A stretch of 64,000 bases of DNA from Candidatus Soleaferrea massiliensis AP7 (GCF_000820765.1 NZ_CCYH01000038.1:1-64000); one strand, 5' to 3'; numbered from the stretch's first letter, positions 10,062 to 19,200 are shown. The notes: generated by a model from the sequence alone, not told the origin. Numbers and translations are program-made.

Positions 10062-10967
10062 TTATACCCTTAAATGCTTTCTAACAAATACGAAGCTGCC
10101 CAGAACGCCGATGAGCGAACCGCCCAGCGCAAACCCGCCGAAAAGCGGCCAAGCCATCTGGGTAAACGGCACAAAGGAACCGTACGCGCTCTGCAGCCAG
10201 CTCTGCGGATTGGCGATCAACCAGCTCATCAGCCAGTTGTAAGCGCCCCACAGGATAAAGAAGGATACAATCGCTGAGATCAGTCCCAGGATGATACCTT
10301 CCGCAATGAACGGCAGGCGTATAAACGAATCGGTCGCGCCGACATACTTCATAATGTTGATCTCTGTGCGTCTGGAAAAAACCGTGAGCTTGATGGTGTT
10401 CGCAATGATGATCAGCGTGACCACCGCCAAGATCAGGATGATAAACGATCCCGCAAAGGATACCGCATACCGGATGTTGACCAGCATGTCCGCGACATTG
10501 CGCGGCGCCTGCGTGCTCTCCACCCCTTTGAGGTGCTCGATATCCCGCACCGTATCATTGATGTATTCCAGATTTTTGAGCTGAACGACAAATTTATCCG
10601 GCAGCGGATTGTCTTTAAACAGGCCGTCAAATAAGGCTGCCGCATCGCCCATGTTTTCCATTTCTTTTAACAATGCCTCTTCCTTGGAAACGAAGGTGAT
10701 GCCGCTCAGGTTGTCGTTGTCGCCAAGCTGGGCACGCAAATCTTCAATTTCCTGGTCGGTCACATCGTCGTCCAGAAAGACGACGACCTCGTTCTGGCTT
10801 TCCACATAGCCGACAAAGCTGTTCACGTTGATCGAAAACAGCATGGCGGCGCCCACAATCAGCAGGCAGGCAACCATAACGCCGACCGACGCAAAGGACA
10901 TGAGACGGTTGTTCCATATATTTTTTGCGCCTTCCTTGATCAGGTAGGTAAAACTGCTTCCTTTCAT
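10062..10967 (-). CDS. ftsX: Cell division ABC transporter permease FtsX
   Basis: 301 aa. The start at 10967 has GGAGG five nucleotides upstream, and its ATG shares one base with the ftsE stop (TAATG), so the two are translationally coupled. There is one N-terminal transmembrane helix, an extracellular domain (about 55-165) and three C-terminal helices, the standard FtsX topology. FtsX passes ATP-driven conformational change from FtsE to periplasmic or secreted cell-wall hydrolases. The two downstream M23 coiled-coil proteins are the likely clients. Confidence 0.95.
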   Translation of the reverse strand: MKGSSFTYLIKEGAKNIWNNRLMSFASVGVMVACLLIVGAAMLFSINVNSFVGYVESQNEVVVFLDDDVTDQEIEDLRAQLGDNDNLSGITFVSKEEALLKEMENMGDAAALFDGLFKDNPLPDKFVVQLKNLEYINDTVRDIEHLKGVESTQAPRNVADMLVNIRYAVSFAGSFIILILAVVTLIIIANTIKLTVFSRRTEINIMKYVGATDSFIRLPFIAEGIILGLISAIVSFFILWGAYNWLMSWLIANPQSWLQSAYGSFVPFTQMAWPLFGGFALGGSLIGVLGSFVFVRKHLRV

Positions 10968-11641
10968 TATGGCCTCCAATCTAACTCATCCGAATCAACT
11001 TCGCCTTCCTTCAGCACGAGAACGCGCTGGTTAAATTTTGTAACCAGATCGTGCTCATGCGTGACGACGACGACCGTTGTTCCGTATTTGTTGATCTCAT
11101 TCAGGAGTTCCATAATTTCAAGGGACATTTCCGGGTCGATGTTTCCGGTTGGCTCGTCCGCGATGATCAGAGACGGGTTGTTGACCAGCGCGCGCGCCAG
11201 ACTGACCCTCTGCTGCTCTCCGCCGGAAAGCTGCGTCGGGTAATTCCTGGCCTTCGATGAAAGTCCCACCAGTCCCAGGACATAAGGCACCCTGCGTCTG
11301 ATGATTCGATTCGAAACATTTGTCACACGCAGCGCAAATGCGACGTTGTCAAACACCGTCATGGTCGGGATCAGCCGAAAATCCTGAAAAACCACGCCAA
11401 GGGTCCGGCGGAACTTCGGAATCTTCCGGCGTTTCAGCCGGTTCAGATTGTACCCGTTGACCTCCACCTCGCCGGATGTGGGCTTTTCCTCCCTTAAAAT
11501 CAGTTTCATCAGCGTACTTTTTCCCGCTCCCGACGCGCCGACAATAAACACAAACTCTCCGTCTTTTATTTCCAAATTGATGTCCTTGAGCGCCTCGGTA
11601 CCGTTCGCATAGCATTTGCTGACATCCGTAAATTTTATCAC
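10967..11641 (-). CDS. ftsE: Cell division ATP-binding protein FtsE
   Basis: 224 aa, standard length. It has Walker A GASGAGKST, signature LSGGEQQRV, Walker B LIIADEPTG and the H-loop VVVVTHEHD. The start codon is GTG, preceded by an AAGGGG site. It is the first gene of the ftsE-ftsX-M23-M23-S41 cluster, which is probably one operon. It powers FtsX at the membrane. Confidence 0.96.
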   Translation of the reverse strand: MIKFTDVSKCYANGTEALKDINLEIKDGEFVFIVGASGAGKSTLMKLILREEKPTSGEVEVNGYNLNRLKRRKIPKFRRTLGVVFQDFRLIPTMTVFDNVAFALRVTNVSNRIIRRRVPYVLGLVGLSSKARNYPTQLSGGEQQRVSLARALVNNPSLIIADEPTGNIDPEMSLEIMELLNEINKYGTTVVVVTHEHDLVTKFNQRVLVLKEGEVDSDELDWRP

Positions 11642-11775
11642 GTTTTATTTCGCCCCTTGGAATAAAGTCACCGTAAAAAGCATATTCCAAATACACACTT
11701 TCACTTTTTCAGGCTGAACCGGCATCCGCGCAGATACATCCCTATACCCCATGCTGTTCCGCGCGCCGAGGCCAA

Positions 11776-12861
11776 TCAATATTTGATCGGATTGGCCGTC
11801 AGATATTTCTTGACCATCAATGCAACCTTGAAGACGATTGCATGGTCAAACTCCCTTAAATCAAGGCCGGTCAGCTTTTTAATCTTTTCTAGACGGTAAA
11901 CCAGCGTATTGCGGTGTACAAACAGCTTTCTGGAGGTCTCGGACACGTTCAGGTTGTTCTCAAAGAAACGCTGAATCGTGAACAGCGTCTCATGGTCCAG
12001 ACTTTCGATCGAACCCTTTTTGAAGACTTCCTGCAAAAACATCTCGCACAGCGTAGTCGGAAGCTGATAGATCAGCCTTGCGATGCCAAGGTTCTCATAG
12101 CTGACAATCGATTTCTCGTTGTCGAAAACCTTGCCGACTTCCAGCGCCACCTGCGCCTCCTTGAAGGAACGCGCAAGCTCCTTGATGCCCTGTACCGCCG
12201 TGCCGATGCCGACCGAGGTCCGGATGTAGAACTCGCTGCCCAGCGTGTCGACGATGGAACGCGCAAGCTTCTCCAGATCCTTGGTCTCGATGCCCGGTTT
12301 GATCTCCTTTACCAGCACGATATCCGATTCGCTGATGTTGAAGACAAAGTCCTTCTGCTTGTCCGGAAACAGGTTCTGGACAACATCCAGCGCCGAAATA
12401 TCGGTGGAGGAGATGATTCTGATCAGTAGCACCACCCGGCTGACATCCGCGTTGAAATGGAGTTCCCTCGATTTCACATAGATGTCGCCCGGCAGAAAGT
12501 TGTCGAGAATCACATTTTTGATAAAATTGCTTCTATCGTATTTCTCATCATAGTACTGTTTTATACTCGAAAGGGAAATGGCCAGAATGTTCGCATACTT
12601 CATTGCGACCTCATCCGTTCCCTCGACAAATACCGCGTAGTCCGATTTTAAGCGGGTGCCAAACGGTTTGTAGGTGTATCCGTCCCTGATAAATACCTCA
12701 GGCGATTCGCCCAAATCCAAGGACACATACTCGCTTGTCTCGCCAATTTTGGACAGCTCGCTGCATGCGACCACGGTAGCGTTGTCATCGATGATGCCGA
12801 TCGTCCGTTCAATGACATCCCGCATCTGATGGATCACGCCCTGAAAAAGCCTGTTAGACAT
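11776..12861 (-). CDS. CdaR/PucR-family transcriptional regulator with diacid-recognition-like N-terminus
   Basis: 361 aa from the ATG at 12861, which has a GAGGGGG site. The in-frame ATG at 12948 lacks one. The N-terminus (MSNRLFQGVIHQ, then a stretch including TIGIIDDN) resembles the sugar-diacid recognition domain of CdaR. A GGDEF-like central region is followed by a PucR-type C-terminal helix-turn-helix (about 300-355), with NVSETSRKLFVHRNTLVYRL. Such proteins activate carbohydrate or amino-acid uptake genes. The next gene upstream on the same strand encodes a defective sugar-type ABC ATPase, so the two may act together. The effector is unknown. Confidence 0.8.
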   Translation of the reverse strand: MSNRLFQGVIHQMRDVIERTIGIIDDNATVVACSELSKIGETSEYVSLDLGESPEVFIRDGYTYKPFGTRLKSDYAVFVEGTDEVAMKYANILAISLSSIKQYYDEKYDRSNFIKNVILDNFLPGDIYVKSRELHFNADVSRVVLLIRIISSTDISALDVVQNLFPDKQKDFVFNISESDIVLVKEIKPGIETKDLEKLARSIVDTLGSEFYIRTSVGIGTAVQGIKELARSFKEAQVALEVGKVFDNEKSIVSYENLGIARLIYQLPTTLCEMFLQEVFKKGSIESLDHETLFTIQRFFENNLNVSETSRKLFVHRNTLVYRLEKIKKLTGLDLREFDHAIVFKVALMVKKYLTANPIKY

Positions 12862-13131
12862 ATTCTTCCCCCTCTTTTTGTTGTTTGAACGGGATGTTTT
12901 GAGTTGCCTAAAAAACATCCCAACAAAGCCATCATATACATTGTACAAAATTTGAGCGCGTTTTGCAACATTTTGAATAATAAAACTTGCAAATATTTAT
13001 TAATTTTTTATCAGACCCGGCGCAAAATCTCTATTTCATACAATTTTATGGGGGTATCATTGTCTATAACTATTTCAGTTGTAATATACTGGTATGTACA
13101 ATCCTTTCTCTGCCGCCCGGGCAGAGAAAAT

Positions 13132-13174
13132 AAAAAAACGCGCCCGGTTGAGAAGCGGCCTTCACAAACCGGGC
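13132..13174 (-). terminator. Intrinsic terminator after the ABC-like gene
   Basis: GCCCGGTT (13142-13149) pairs with AACCGGGC (13167-13174), with an inner stem between them. On the minus strand a seven-T run follows (13132-13138). A second hairpin lies immediately further on (about 13107-13128, TCTCTGCC/GGGCAGAGA), so termination may be double. Confidence 0.8.
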
Positions 13175-13223
13175 TGGATGTTGTTCTTATATTGTTCTGT
13201 CAGACGCCCGGGGACACACCGTG

Positions 13224-14174
13224 TTACAGCGCAATGTTCTTTCCGCTGGATTTGTTGAAAAGGTACAGTGTCCCAGACTGCGGGTACTGTGCGATCTTTT
13301 TGGCCTTGCTTTCCTCGATGCACAGCACGACGTCTTCTTTTAATATGTCCGGCGCGGCTTTTTCCACCAGCTCGTCCGGTACCCTCAGCTTGATGCTGCT
13401 GTCGGAATAATAACAGAAATAGGCGCCGTCTTTGGTGTTCTTGATGGAACCGTCATAAAAATGAAACTGTGGACTCCCCAATATCTGTGCGACATGCACG
13501 TTTTTGGGCACGGAGAGAACCTCCCGGACCTCCCCGCTCTGCAGCACGACGCCATCCTCGATGATGGTCAGCTTTTCCGCCAGATCGAGAATCCCGTCGT
13601 TTTTTACGGTTGTACAGAGTATAACACAATCCAGCGCTTTCTGCACGGTTTTCAGTGCAGATTTAACGCTATTTTTATCTTCTGTTAAAACATCCTGCAG
13701 CGCTTCCTCGATCAAAATCGCCTTGGGCTGCTTGATGATCGCCTTGGCGAGCAGCACCATCAGCCGGTTGTACGCGCTGAGCTCGGCGGCCGGTTCGCTG
13801 AGGATATCCTCGATTTTCAGAAGCTTCACGGCATAGTTGATCCGGTCCGTGTCGATGGTGCGGTCCACGCCCATCAGGCTCTTGATGTTCTCCAGCACCG
13901 TCATATTCGGGTACAGCGTACTCTGCTTGAAGATCACCGCGACGCCGCGGTCCCGCGCATGCTTGGCTGTCACATCGGCCTCGTCGATGTAGATTTTGCC
14001 GGACATCACGGTGTCCAGCCCGGAAATCACCTTCAGCAGACAGAACAGGCTTTCCGCATTGGAGGACAGCACCACATGGATGGCGCTGCTCTCAAAGGAG
14101 ATGCTCGCGTTGTTCAGCACGTCGGTCATTTCATAGCTCTTTTTGGATACAGATTTCAAATTAATACACTTCAT
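13224..14174 (-). CDS. Degenerate MalK/UgpC-like ABC ATPase homologue lacking all catalytic motifs
   Basis: 316 aa, intact reading frame. The fold markers of a sugar-importer ATPase are present: SGLDTVMSGKIYIDEADVT, then TLYPNMTVLENI, and a C-terminal TOBE-like region (about 235-316). The Walker A position reads SSNAESLF instead of GxxGxGKS/T. The Q-loop glutamine is lysine. The signature reads LSAYNRLMV instead of LSGGQ. Walker B reads ILIEEALQ, and no H-loop histidine is visible. It should not hydrolyse ATP. The frame is open over its full length, so it is probably selected for a binding or regulatory role, perhaps with the CdaR-type neighbour. That role is inference. Confidence 0.75.
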   Translation of the reverse strand: MKCINLKSVSKKSYEMTDVLNNASISFESSAIHVVLSSNAESLFCLLKVISGLDTVMSGKIYIDEADVTAKHARDRGVAVIFKQSTLYPNMTVLENIKSLMGVDRTIDTDRINYAVKLLKIEDILSEPAAELSAYNRLMVLLAKAIIKQPKAILIEEALQDVLTEDKNSVKSALKTVQKALDCVILCTTVKNDGILDLAEKLTIIEDGVVLQSGEVREVLSVPKNVHVAQILGSPQFHFYDGSIKNTKDGAYFCYYSDSSIKLRVPDELVEKAAPDILKEDVVLCIEESKAKKIAQYPQSGTLYLFNKSSGKNIAL

Positions 14175-14396
14175 CTATACACTTCACCCCACTGTATTCG
14201 GCCGACTGATCCGTTATGGCCGGTTCTGGCAACCAGTTTCCGATCTCTATGTTTTCTTATTTTTTCCAAACTTTCAGACTTTTCCACTGATACAATCATA
14301 ACATATCGCGGCAATCTTTTAAACTAGTCAGATGACCAAAGTTTTTTGACGATTCCTTGTGATATTTACCCATAAATGCCCCCGGTAAAATTTCAT

Positions 14397-15122
14397 TCAC
14401 AGTCTTTTCATGCAAATTAAACCAACCTCGTTTGGGGTAAGCTCCCGGCATTCCCCGGGCTTCAGCGCATCATCCAGCGCGAGCGCGCCCATGCGCACCC
14501 GCTTGAGGGCCAGCACCCTTCTGCCGAAGGCCTCGAACATTCGTTTGATCTGATGGTACATCCCCTCGCAGATCGTGATCTGCACGTACGGATGCTCCGC
14601 GTCCCTTAAAATCCGCAGCTCTGCCGGGCGGCACAGCGTATCCCCGCCCAGGCTTACGCCCTGGTGGAACCGCCGGATGAGCTCGTCGTCCACCGGCCCG
14701 TCAATCTCGGCCTCATAGGTTTTGGGGATGTGGTTTTTGGGCGACAGGATGCGGTGTGCAAATTCACCGTCGTCGGTGATGAGGACAAATCCTTCAGTAT
14801 CCCTGTCCAGCCGGCCTGCCGGAAACAGGTTTCTGCGCCGAAGCGCTTCCGGAAGCAGATCCAGCACCGTCTTCATCCTCCGGTCTTCGGTTGCGCTGAC
14901 GACGCCCTTCGGCTTATTGAGCATGATATAGAGGTGCTTCTTAAACTGCAGCCGCTGAGAACTGATCTGGATCTGGTCCTCGTCGGGGTCCGCCTTGTGG
15001 TCCGAAGCCCGGATGCGTTCCCCGTTGACCCTGACCATCCCTTTCCTCACCAGGTCCTTGACCTGGCTGCGGGAATATTTTCCCTGCGACGCAATCAACT
15101 TGTCAATCCGTTCCTTTGCCAA
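14397..15122 (-). CDS. 16S/23S rRNA pseudouridine synthase, RsuA/RluB/RluE family
   Basis: 241 aa. An N-terminal S4 RNA-binding domain (about 3-60, ERIDKLIASQGKYSRSQVKD) is followed by the catalytic domain with the aspartate motif GRLDRDTEGFVLIT (about 101-114). It converts a specific rRNA uridine to pseudouridine. The length and S4 domain fit RsuA (16S U516), but the exact target cannot be set from sequence alone. The start follows a GGGG-rich site. Confidence 0.9.
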   Translation of the reverse strand: MAKERIDKLIASQGKYSRSQVKDLVRKGMVRVNGERIRASDHKADPDEDQIQISSQRLQFKKHLYIMLNKPKGVVSATEDRRMKTVLDLLPEALRRRNLFPAGRLDRDTEGFVLITDDGEFAHRILSPKNHIPKTYEAEIDGPVDDELIRRFHQGVSLGGDTLCRPAELRILRDAEHPYVQITICEGMYHQIKRMFEAFGRRVLALKRVRMGALALDDALKPGECRELTPNEVGLICMKRL

Positions 15123-15438
15123 CTGCCGGCACCCCTTTCCAATGTTTGCATATCCTCAGTATATCACAGATCCCTGCCGGGTTGTTACCGAAATGACGGC
15201 CCGGCGTAAACTTTCTGCAACCGGCTCCGGGAACCGCGGCACAGGCATCCTGCCGGCCGCTTAATTGATGGTCTGGGGCTGATAAATTCGCTGGACAGTT
15301 CTATAAATGACGATGATTTGCTAAGGACGCCGGTCTGCAAAAACGGATTGCCCGCACATCTCATAAAGCCATAAACGCTGTGAGATGCAGCTCATCCAGT
15401 CCGCTGTACAAAACGGCTGATCACCAATCCGGCGGCAG
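15123..15438. other. Intergenic stretch without a recognised gene
   Basis: About 315 bp between the pseudouridine synthase start and the sigE terminator. I see no open frame with a ribosome site and no tRNA. It presumably holds the promoter of the pseudouridine synthase gene, but I could not place it with confidence. Confidence 0.5.
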
Positions 15439-15469
15439 CAAAAAAGCGGGGCCCGCTTCGGGGCCCCGC
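15439..15469 (-). terminator. sigE terminator
   Basis: A GC-rich stem, GCGGGGCCC (15446-15454) with GGGCCCCGC (15461-15469), is followed on the minus strand by a run of T (15439-15445). It lies immediately after the sigE stop codon. Confidence 0.9.
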
Positions 15470-15474
15470 CTGTT

Positions 15475-16188
15475 TCATATCTCCTTTTCAATATCCTTTT
15501 TCAGCCGCTTGATGATGCGCTTTTCCAGCCTCGATATGTAGGACTGCGAGATGCCGATGATATCCGCTACCTCCTTCTGGGTGTGCTCCACACCGGTATT
15601 CAGACCGAAGCGAAGCTGCATAATCGTCCGTTCCCGGTCGCACAGCCGGTCCACCGCCTTGTGCAGGATGCCCTTCTCCACATCGTTTTCGATGTCCCGG
15701 TTGACACAGTCGTTGTCGGTGCCCAATACGTCGGAGAGCAGCAGCTCATTGCCGTCCCAGTCGATGTTCAGCGGCTCGTCGATGGAAACCTCGTTTTTCA
15801 GCGTTTGGCTTTTGCGCAGATGCATGAGAATTTCATTCTCGATGCAGCGCGACGCATAGGTCGCCAGCTTGATGTTCCGTTCCGGACAGAAGGTGTTGAC
15901 CGCTTTGATCAGCCCGATGGTGCCGATTGAGATCAAATCCTCCACACAGACGCCGGTCGACTCAAACTTTTTCGCGATGTACACAACCAGACGAAGATTG
16001 TGCACGATCAGCGTCTGTCGCGCCTGGTCGGTATGGACCTTCAGATCCTCAAACACCCGCACCTCCTCTTCCCGCGAGAGCGGCGCCGGGAGCGTCTCAG
16101 GCCCGTTGATATAATGAACGTCCTTTTTCAGTTTCCACCTCAGAAGCAGCTGTTCCAGCTTCAGCCGCAGTCTGTCCAGCACATGCAT
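15475..16188 (-). CDS. sigE: Sporulation sigma factor SigE (mother cell)
   Basis: 237 aa from the ATG at 16188. GGGAGG at 16199-16204 is ten nucleotides away, and the length then matches known SigE. The open frame extends to 16275 without support. A basic N-terminal pro-sequence precedes sigma region 2 ([26 protein letters not shown], about 60-85), then [17 protein letters not shown] and a region 4 helix-turn-helix ([21 protein letters not shown]). It directs early mother-cell transcription after SpoIIGA removes the pro-sequence. The spoIIGA gene lies upstream, with an unusually long gap of about 280 bp. Confidence 0.96.
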   Translation of the reverse strand: MHVLDRLRLKLEQLLLRWKLKKDVHYINGPETLPAPLSREEEVRVFEDLKVHTDQARQTLIVHNLRLVVYIAKKFESTGVCVEDLISIGTIGLIKAVNTFCPERNIKLATYASRCIENEILMHLRKSQTLKNEVSIDEPLNIDWDGNELLLSDVLGTDNDCVNRDIENDVEKGILHKAVDRLCDRERTIMQLRFGLNTGVEHTQKEVADIIGISQSYISRLEKRIIKRLKKDIEKEI

Positions 16189-16470
16189 TCCAGTCATGCC
16201 TCCCTGCAAATGAATTGACGGCCTTTCCGGCCAATCATATAAATCCACATCTTTCGATGCATTTCCAACAAACATCCGACAAATACAACCATACCGCCTG
16301 AATCAAAACCGCTTTGATGTACGCTTCATTCCGAAAAAACGAACGATTGAATCGCTTTAAAACCGTTCAATAAGAGCCCATTTCCTATTCATCCGCAAAA
16401 ATGATTTCCGCCGCATCCGCATGCGGACGACCGGTCGTTTCACCGGCAGGCGAACAAGCCGCGGCATATA

Positions 16471-17379
16471 TTACGTAGTATGTACCATCTGCATCTGCTC
16501 CCCAAACAGCGACGGGTTCAGCAGGATGTCGCAGTCCCGGCCCGCAAAGCTGTCCGGCGACACGGCGATCAGTACATCCCCGATGTCGCGTCGTTCCTTG
16601 TCGTTCTGCACAAAGAAGCGGTCCGGCCGGAAGGCTGGCAGGACACCGGCGCTTCCAACGCCGGCGTACGGCACCATCCGCAGCTTGCAGTAGAACGCGT
16701 CCTGCTTGTGCAGGTTCGCGGAAAAGGACTCCATATCGCGATAGAATTCCCCGAAATCCCGCGGCAGCAGCGTTTTGATCTTCTCATACGGACAGACCAC
16801 GACCGGCGTATCAGAAAACGCATCGGTCAGCTTGTTTCCGGTGTCCACGAAGCCCTTGAGCAGCACCTCTTTGTGTCCCAGGCGCACCGTCACCATATAG
16901 TTCTCATGCGGCACTTTGTCCTTCTTGAGATGGCGGTTGACAAAGTAAAGGACCGCGTAGGCGCCGATGGTTGTAAAGATCAGGATCGGCACCGAAATGT
17001 TCACATAAAGCACGCCGTTCTGGTAAAGCATATTGTTGGGGCTGATCAGATACCAGACGCCCAGCGTACAGCCCGCAAACGCAAAGTTGACCGCAAAAAA
17101 ACAGAGCAGCAGCTTGCAGTAGGCCCTCCAGTTGACGAAGCGGAACGCCGCGATCACAATCGTCGCGGACAGCGCGAGCCGGATGAGAAAGGTCAGCGGC
17201 AGCGGCATTTCCGGGAAAAAAATGGCGACAGAATACAACGCCCCGAGCAGCGAGGCCGCCAGAAGCCGGCCGCGCGAGGTGTGGCGGCTGCCGATTTTCA
17301 TGGTTGCCAGCAGCAGGAAGTAATTGATAAACAGATTGATAAAAAACAGTACGTCCAAATAAACAACAGTTTTTTGCAA
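16471..17379 (-). CDS. spoIIGA: Sigma-E processing peptidase SpoIIGA
   Basis: 302 aa. Five N-terminal transmembrane segments (about 5-150) are followed by a cytosolic domain with the aspartic-protease-like motif GFVDTGNKLTD (about 185). It sits in the sporulation septum and cleaves pro-SigE on a signal from the forespore. TTG at 17379 is the only start available after an in-frame TAG, and its ribosome site is weak. The sigE gene follows. Confidence 0.93.
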   Translation of the reverse strand: MQKTVVYLDVLFFINLFINYFLLLATMKIGSRHTSRGRLLAASLLGALYSVAIFFPEMPLPLTFLIRLALSATIVIAAFRFVNWRAYCKLLLCFFAVNFAFAGCTLGVWYLISPNNMLYQNGVLYVNISVPILIFTTIGAYAVLYFVNRHLKKDKVPHENYMVTVRLGHKEVLLKGFVDTGNKLTDAFSDTPVVVCPYEKIKTLLPRDFGEFYRDMESFSANLHKQDAFYCKLRMVPYAGVGSAGVLPAFRPDRFFVQNDKERRDIGDVLIAVSPDSFAGRDCDILLNPSLFGEQMQMVHTT

Positions 17380-17724
17380 TTCCTATCACAGCCCAGTCAG
17401 GTTTTTGATATTGAAAAAAGCCGCCGGTCTTCAGCCGGCCTGCCAGTACCTATTATATGAGTTTGTCTTCCTGTAATATGTCGAAATAGAAATATATTCC
17501 CAATATATTTTTCTTAGAACCCCGCGGCCCCTCCGCACACCCGTAGCCGCGGTGATTTTACATTTTAGCCATTGAAATGGTGTTCTTTTTATTGTAGAAT
17601 GAAGTTTAAGTATCAACGCTTCGGCGGCTGAAAACGGGGCTTTTCTATCTTTCACAGGGAAACGCACCCGTATTTTTTCTACAATGCAGGGCCATTGGCC
17701 TGAAACCATGAAAGGAACATCTAC
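17380..17724 (-). promoter_or_regulatory. spoIIGA upstream region with candidate Spo0A box and minus-strand hairpin
   Basis: A TGTCGAA heptamer, identical to the Spo0A box core, lies at 17479-17485, about 95 bp before the spoIIGA start. In Bacillus subtilis this promoter is Spo0A-dependent, so the position makes sense, but a 7-mer can occur by chance. Between it and the gene is a hairpin (GCCGG 17423-17427 / CCGGC 17435-17439) followed on the minus strand by six T (17414-17419). It looks like a terminator or attenuator. No gene is evident in this gap. Confidence 0.4.
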
Positions 17725-18588
17725 TTGTTTGGATATATCAAACCGCTGAAACCGGAGCTCAAGGTCAAGGAGGCCGCACAGTACGACGGCATGTACTGCG
17801 GGCTGTGCAAACAGCTGGGCCTGTCCTTCGGGCCGTTCCTGCGCCTGTCCCTGAGCTACGATTTCACCTTTCTCTCGATGCTGAAGGCATCGCTGGACGA
17901 CAGCTGCCCTAAATATGAAACCAAACGGTGCATACTGAATCCGCTGCGGAAGAAATCCTGCTGCGCGTCCAGCGAGCCGCTCATCTTCAGCGCCAGCATC
18001 GCGATGCTGCTCCTTTACTACAAGGTGAAGGACAATCTCAAGGATTCCGGTTTCTTCGGCAGACTGGGCAGCCTGTGCCTGCTGCCGCTCGTCTCATCCG
18101 CCCGCAAAAAGGCGCTGAAGCGCTTCGCCGGACACGACCGGGTCATCGCCGCCTGCATGGAGGATCAGGCCGTACTGGAACAGGACGGCTGCACCGATGT
18201 GGACAGGGCCTGCGAGCCCACCGCGAAGATGCTGGAATTCATCTGCGTATCTTTATCGGAAGATCCGACTGAACGGCGCATCCTTTCCAGGACGGGATAC
18301 CTTCTCGGACGCTGGATCTATATGATGGACGCGCTCGACGACCTCGAGAAGGATATCAAACAGAAAAGCTTCAACCCGTTCCTGCCGGCCGACCGTTCGG
18401 ATGTGTCCGGACAGGATCTGAAGGAAATCCGGGAAAACGCGGCCGGTTCGATCAACCTGACGATGGCCGAGGTGGTCAGTTCCTATGAACTGCTGCCGGT
18501 CCGGCATTTCAAACCGATTTTGGACAACATTGTCTATCTGGGCCTGCGGGAAACCTGCAGCCAACTACTGTTAAAAGGAGAAAAATAA
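17725..18588 (+). CDS. DUF5685-family protein of unknown function
   Basis: 287 aa. TTG start with AAAGGAA eight nucleotides upstream. It is largely helical and probably cytosolic. The N-terminus carries conserved Cys residues (MYCGLCKQLG, about 27-36), with further Cys at KRCILNPLRKKSCC. An acidic LDDLEKDIK motif occurs in the second half. The opening MFGYIKPLKPELKVKE is what I associate with DUF5685, which commonly sits beside DnaJ-domain genes in Clostridia. Its stop codon directly abuts the ATG of the DnaJ gene, which indicates co-translation. Confidence 0.75.
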   Translation: MFGYIKPLKPELKVKEAAQYDGMYCGLCKQLGLSFGPFLRLSLSYDFTFLSMLKASLDDSCPKYETKRCILNPLRKKSCCASSEPLIFSASIAMLLLYYKVKDNLKDSGFFGRLGSLCLLPLVSSARKKALKRFAGHDRVIAACMEDQAVLEQDGCTDVDRACEPTAKMLEFICVSLSEDPTERRILSRTGYLLGRWIYMMDALDDLEKDIKQKSFNPFLPADRSDVSGQDLKEIRENAAGSINLTMAEVVSSYELLPVRHFKPILDNIVYLGLRETCSQLLLKGEK

Positions 18589-19200
18589 ATGGCTAACGAC
18601 CCGTATCAAGTACTAGGCGTCTCCCCCAACGCGAGCGACGACGAAATCAAATCGGCTTACCGTGAGCTTGCGAAGAAGTACCATCCCGACAACTACGCGA
18701 ACAATCCGCTTTCCGATCTGGCCGCGCAGAAGATGCAGGAGATCAACGAAGCATACGACACCATCATCAACGCACGCCGTACTTCGAAGAACAACGCAGG
18801 CGGCCAGCAGGGCTACAACGCGAACGCAGCCGGTTCCCAGTTCCCGGATGTGCGCAGGTTGATCGGCCAGAACCGGATTGACGATGCGGAGGAGATTCTC
18901 AACGGCGTCGCGGAGCTTTCCCGGAATGCCGAATGGTATTATCTGAAAGGCATGATCTTCTACCGCCGCGGCTGGATGGACCAGGCCATGAGCTACTATG
19001 CCAGGGCCGTGCAGATGGAACCGGGCAATCGGGAGTACGCCACCGCCTACCAGCAGATGAACTATCAGCGTCAGACCGGCACCAACCCGAATTATCAGGG
19101 CGGATACAACACCAGGCCCGCCGGCGGCGGATGTACAATGTGCGACTGCTGTACCGCTTATCTGTGTACCGACTGTCTGTGTGACTGCTGCTGCCGATAG
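18589..19200 (+). CDS. J-domain (DnaJ-like) protein with TPR-like middle and Cys-rich tail
   Basis: 203 aa. A J domain (about 3-65) has the HPD tripeptide in KKYHPDNYANN, so it can stimulate an Hsp70. A helical TPR-like stretch (about 85-150) follows. The end is strikingly Cys-rich, with ten cysteines in the last 23 residues (CTMCDCC ... CDCCCR). The tail could bind metal, or be acylated or inserted in membrane, but no function is established here. It is co-translated with the DUF5685 gene. A loose hairpin (about 19256-19298) may end the transcript. Confidence 0.88.
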   Translation: MANDPYQVLGVSPNASDDEIKSAYRELAKKYHPDNYANNPLSDLAAQKMQEINEAYDTIINARRTSKNNAGGQQGYNANAAGSQFPDVRRLIGQNRIDDAEEILNGVAELSRNAEWYYLKGMIFYRRGWMDQAMSYYARAVQMEPGNREYATAYQQMNYQRQTGTNPNYQGGYNTRPAGGGCTMCDCCTAYLCTDCLCDCCCR

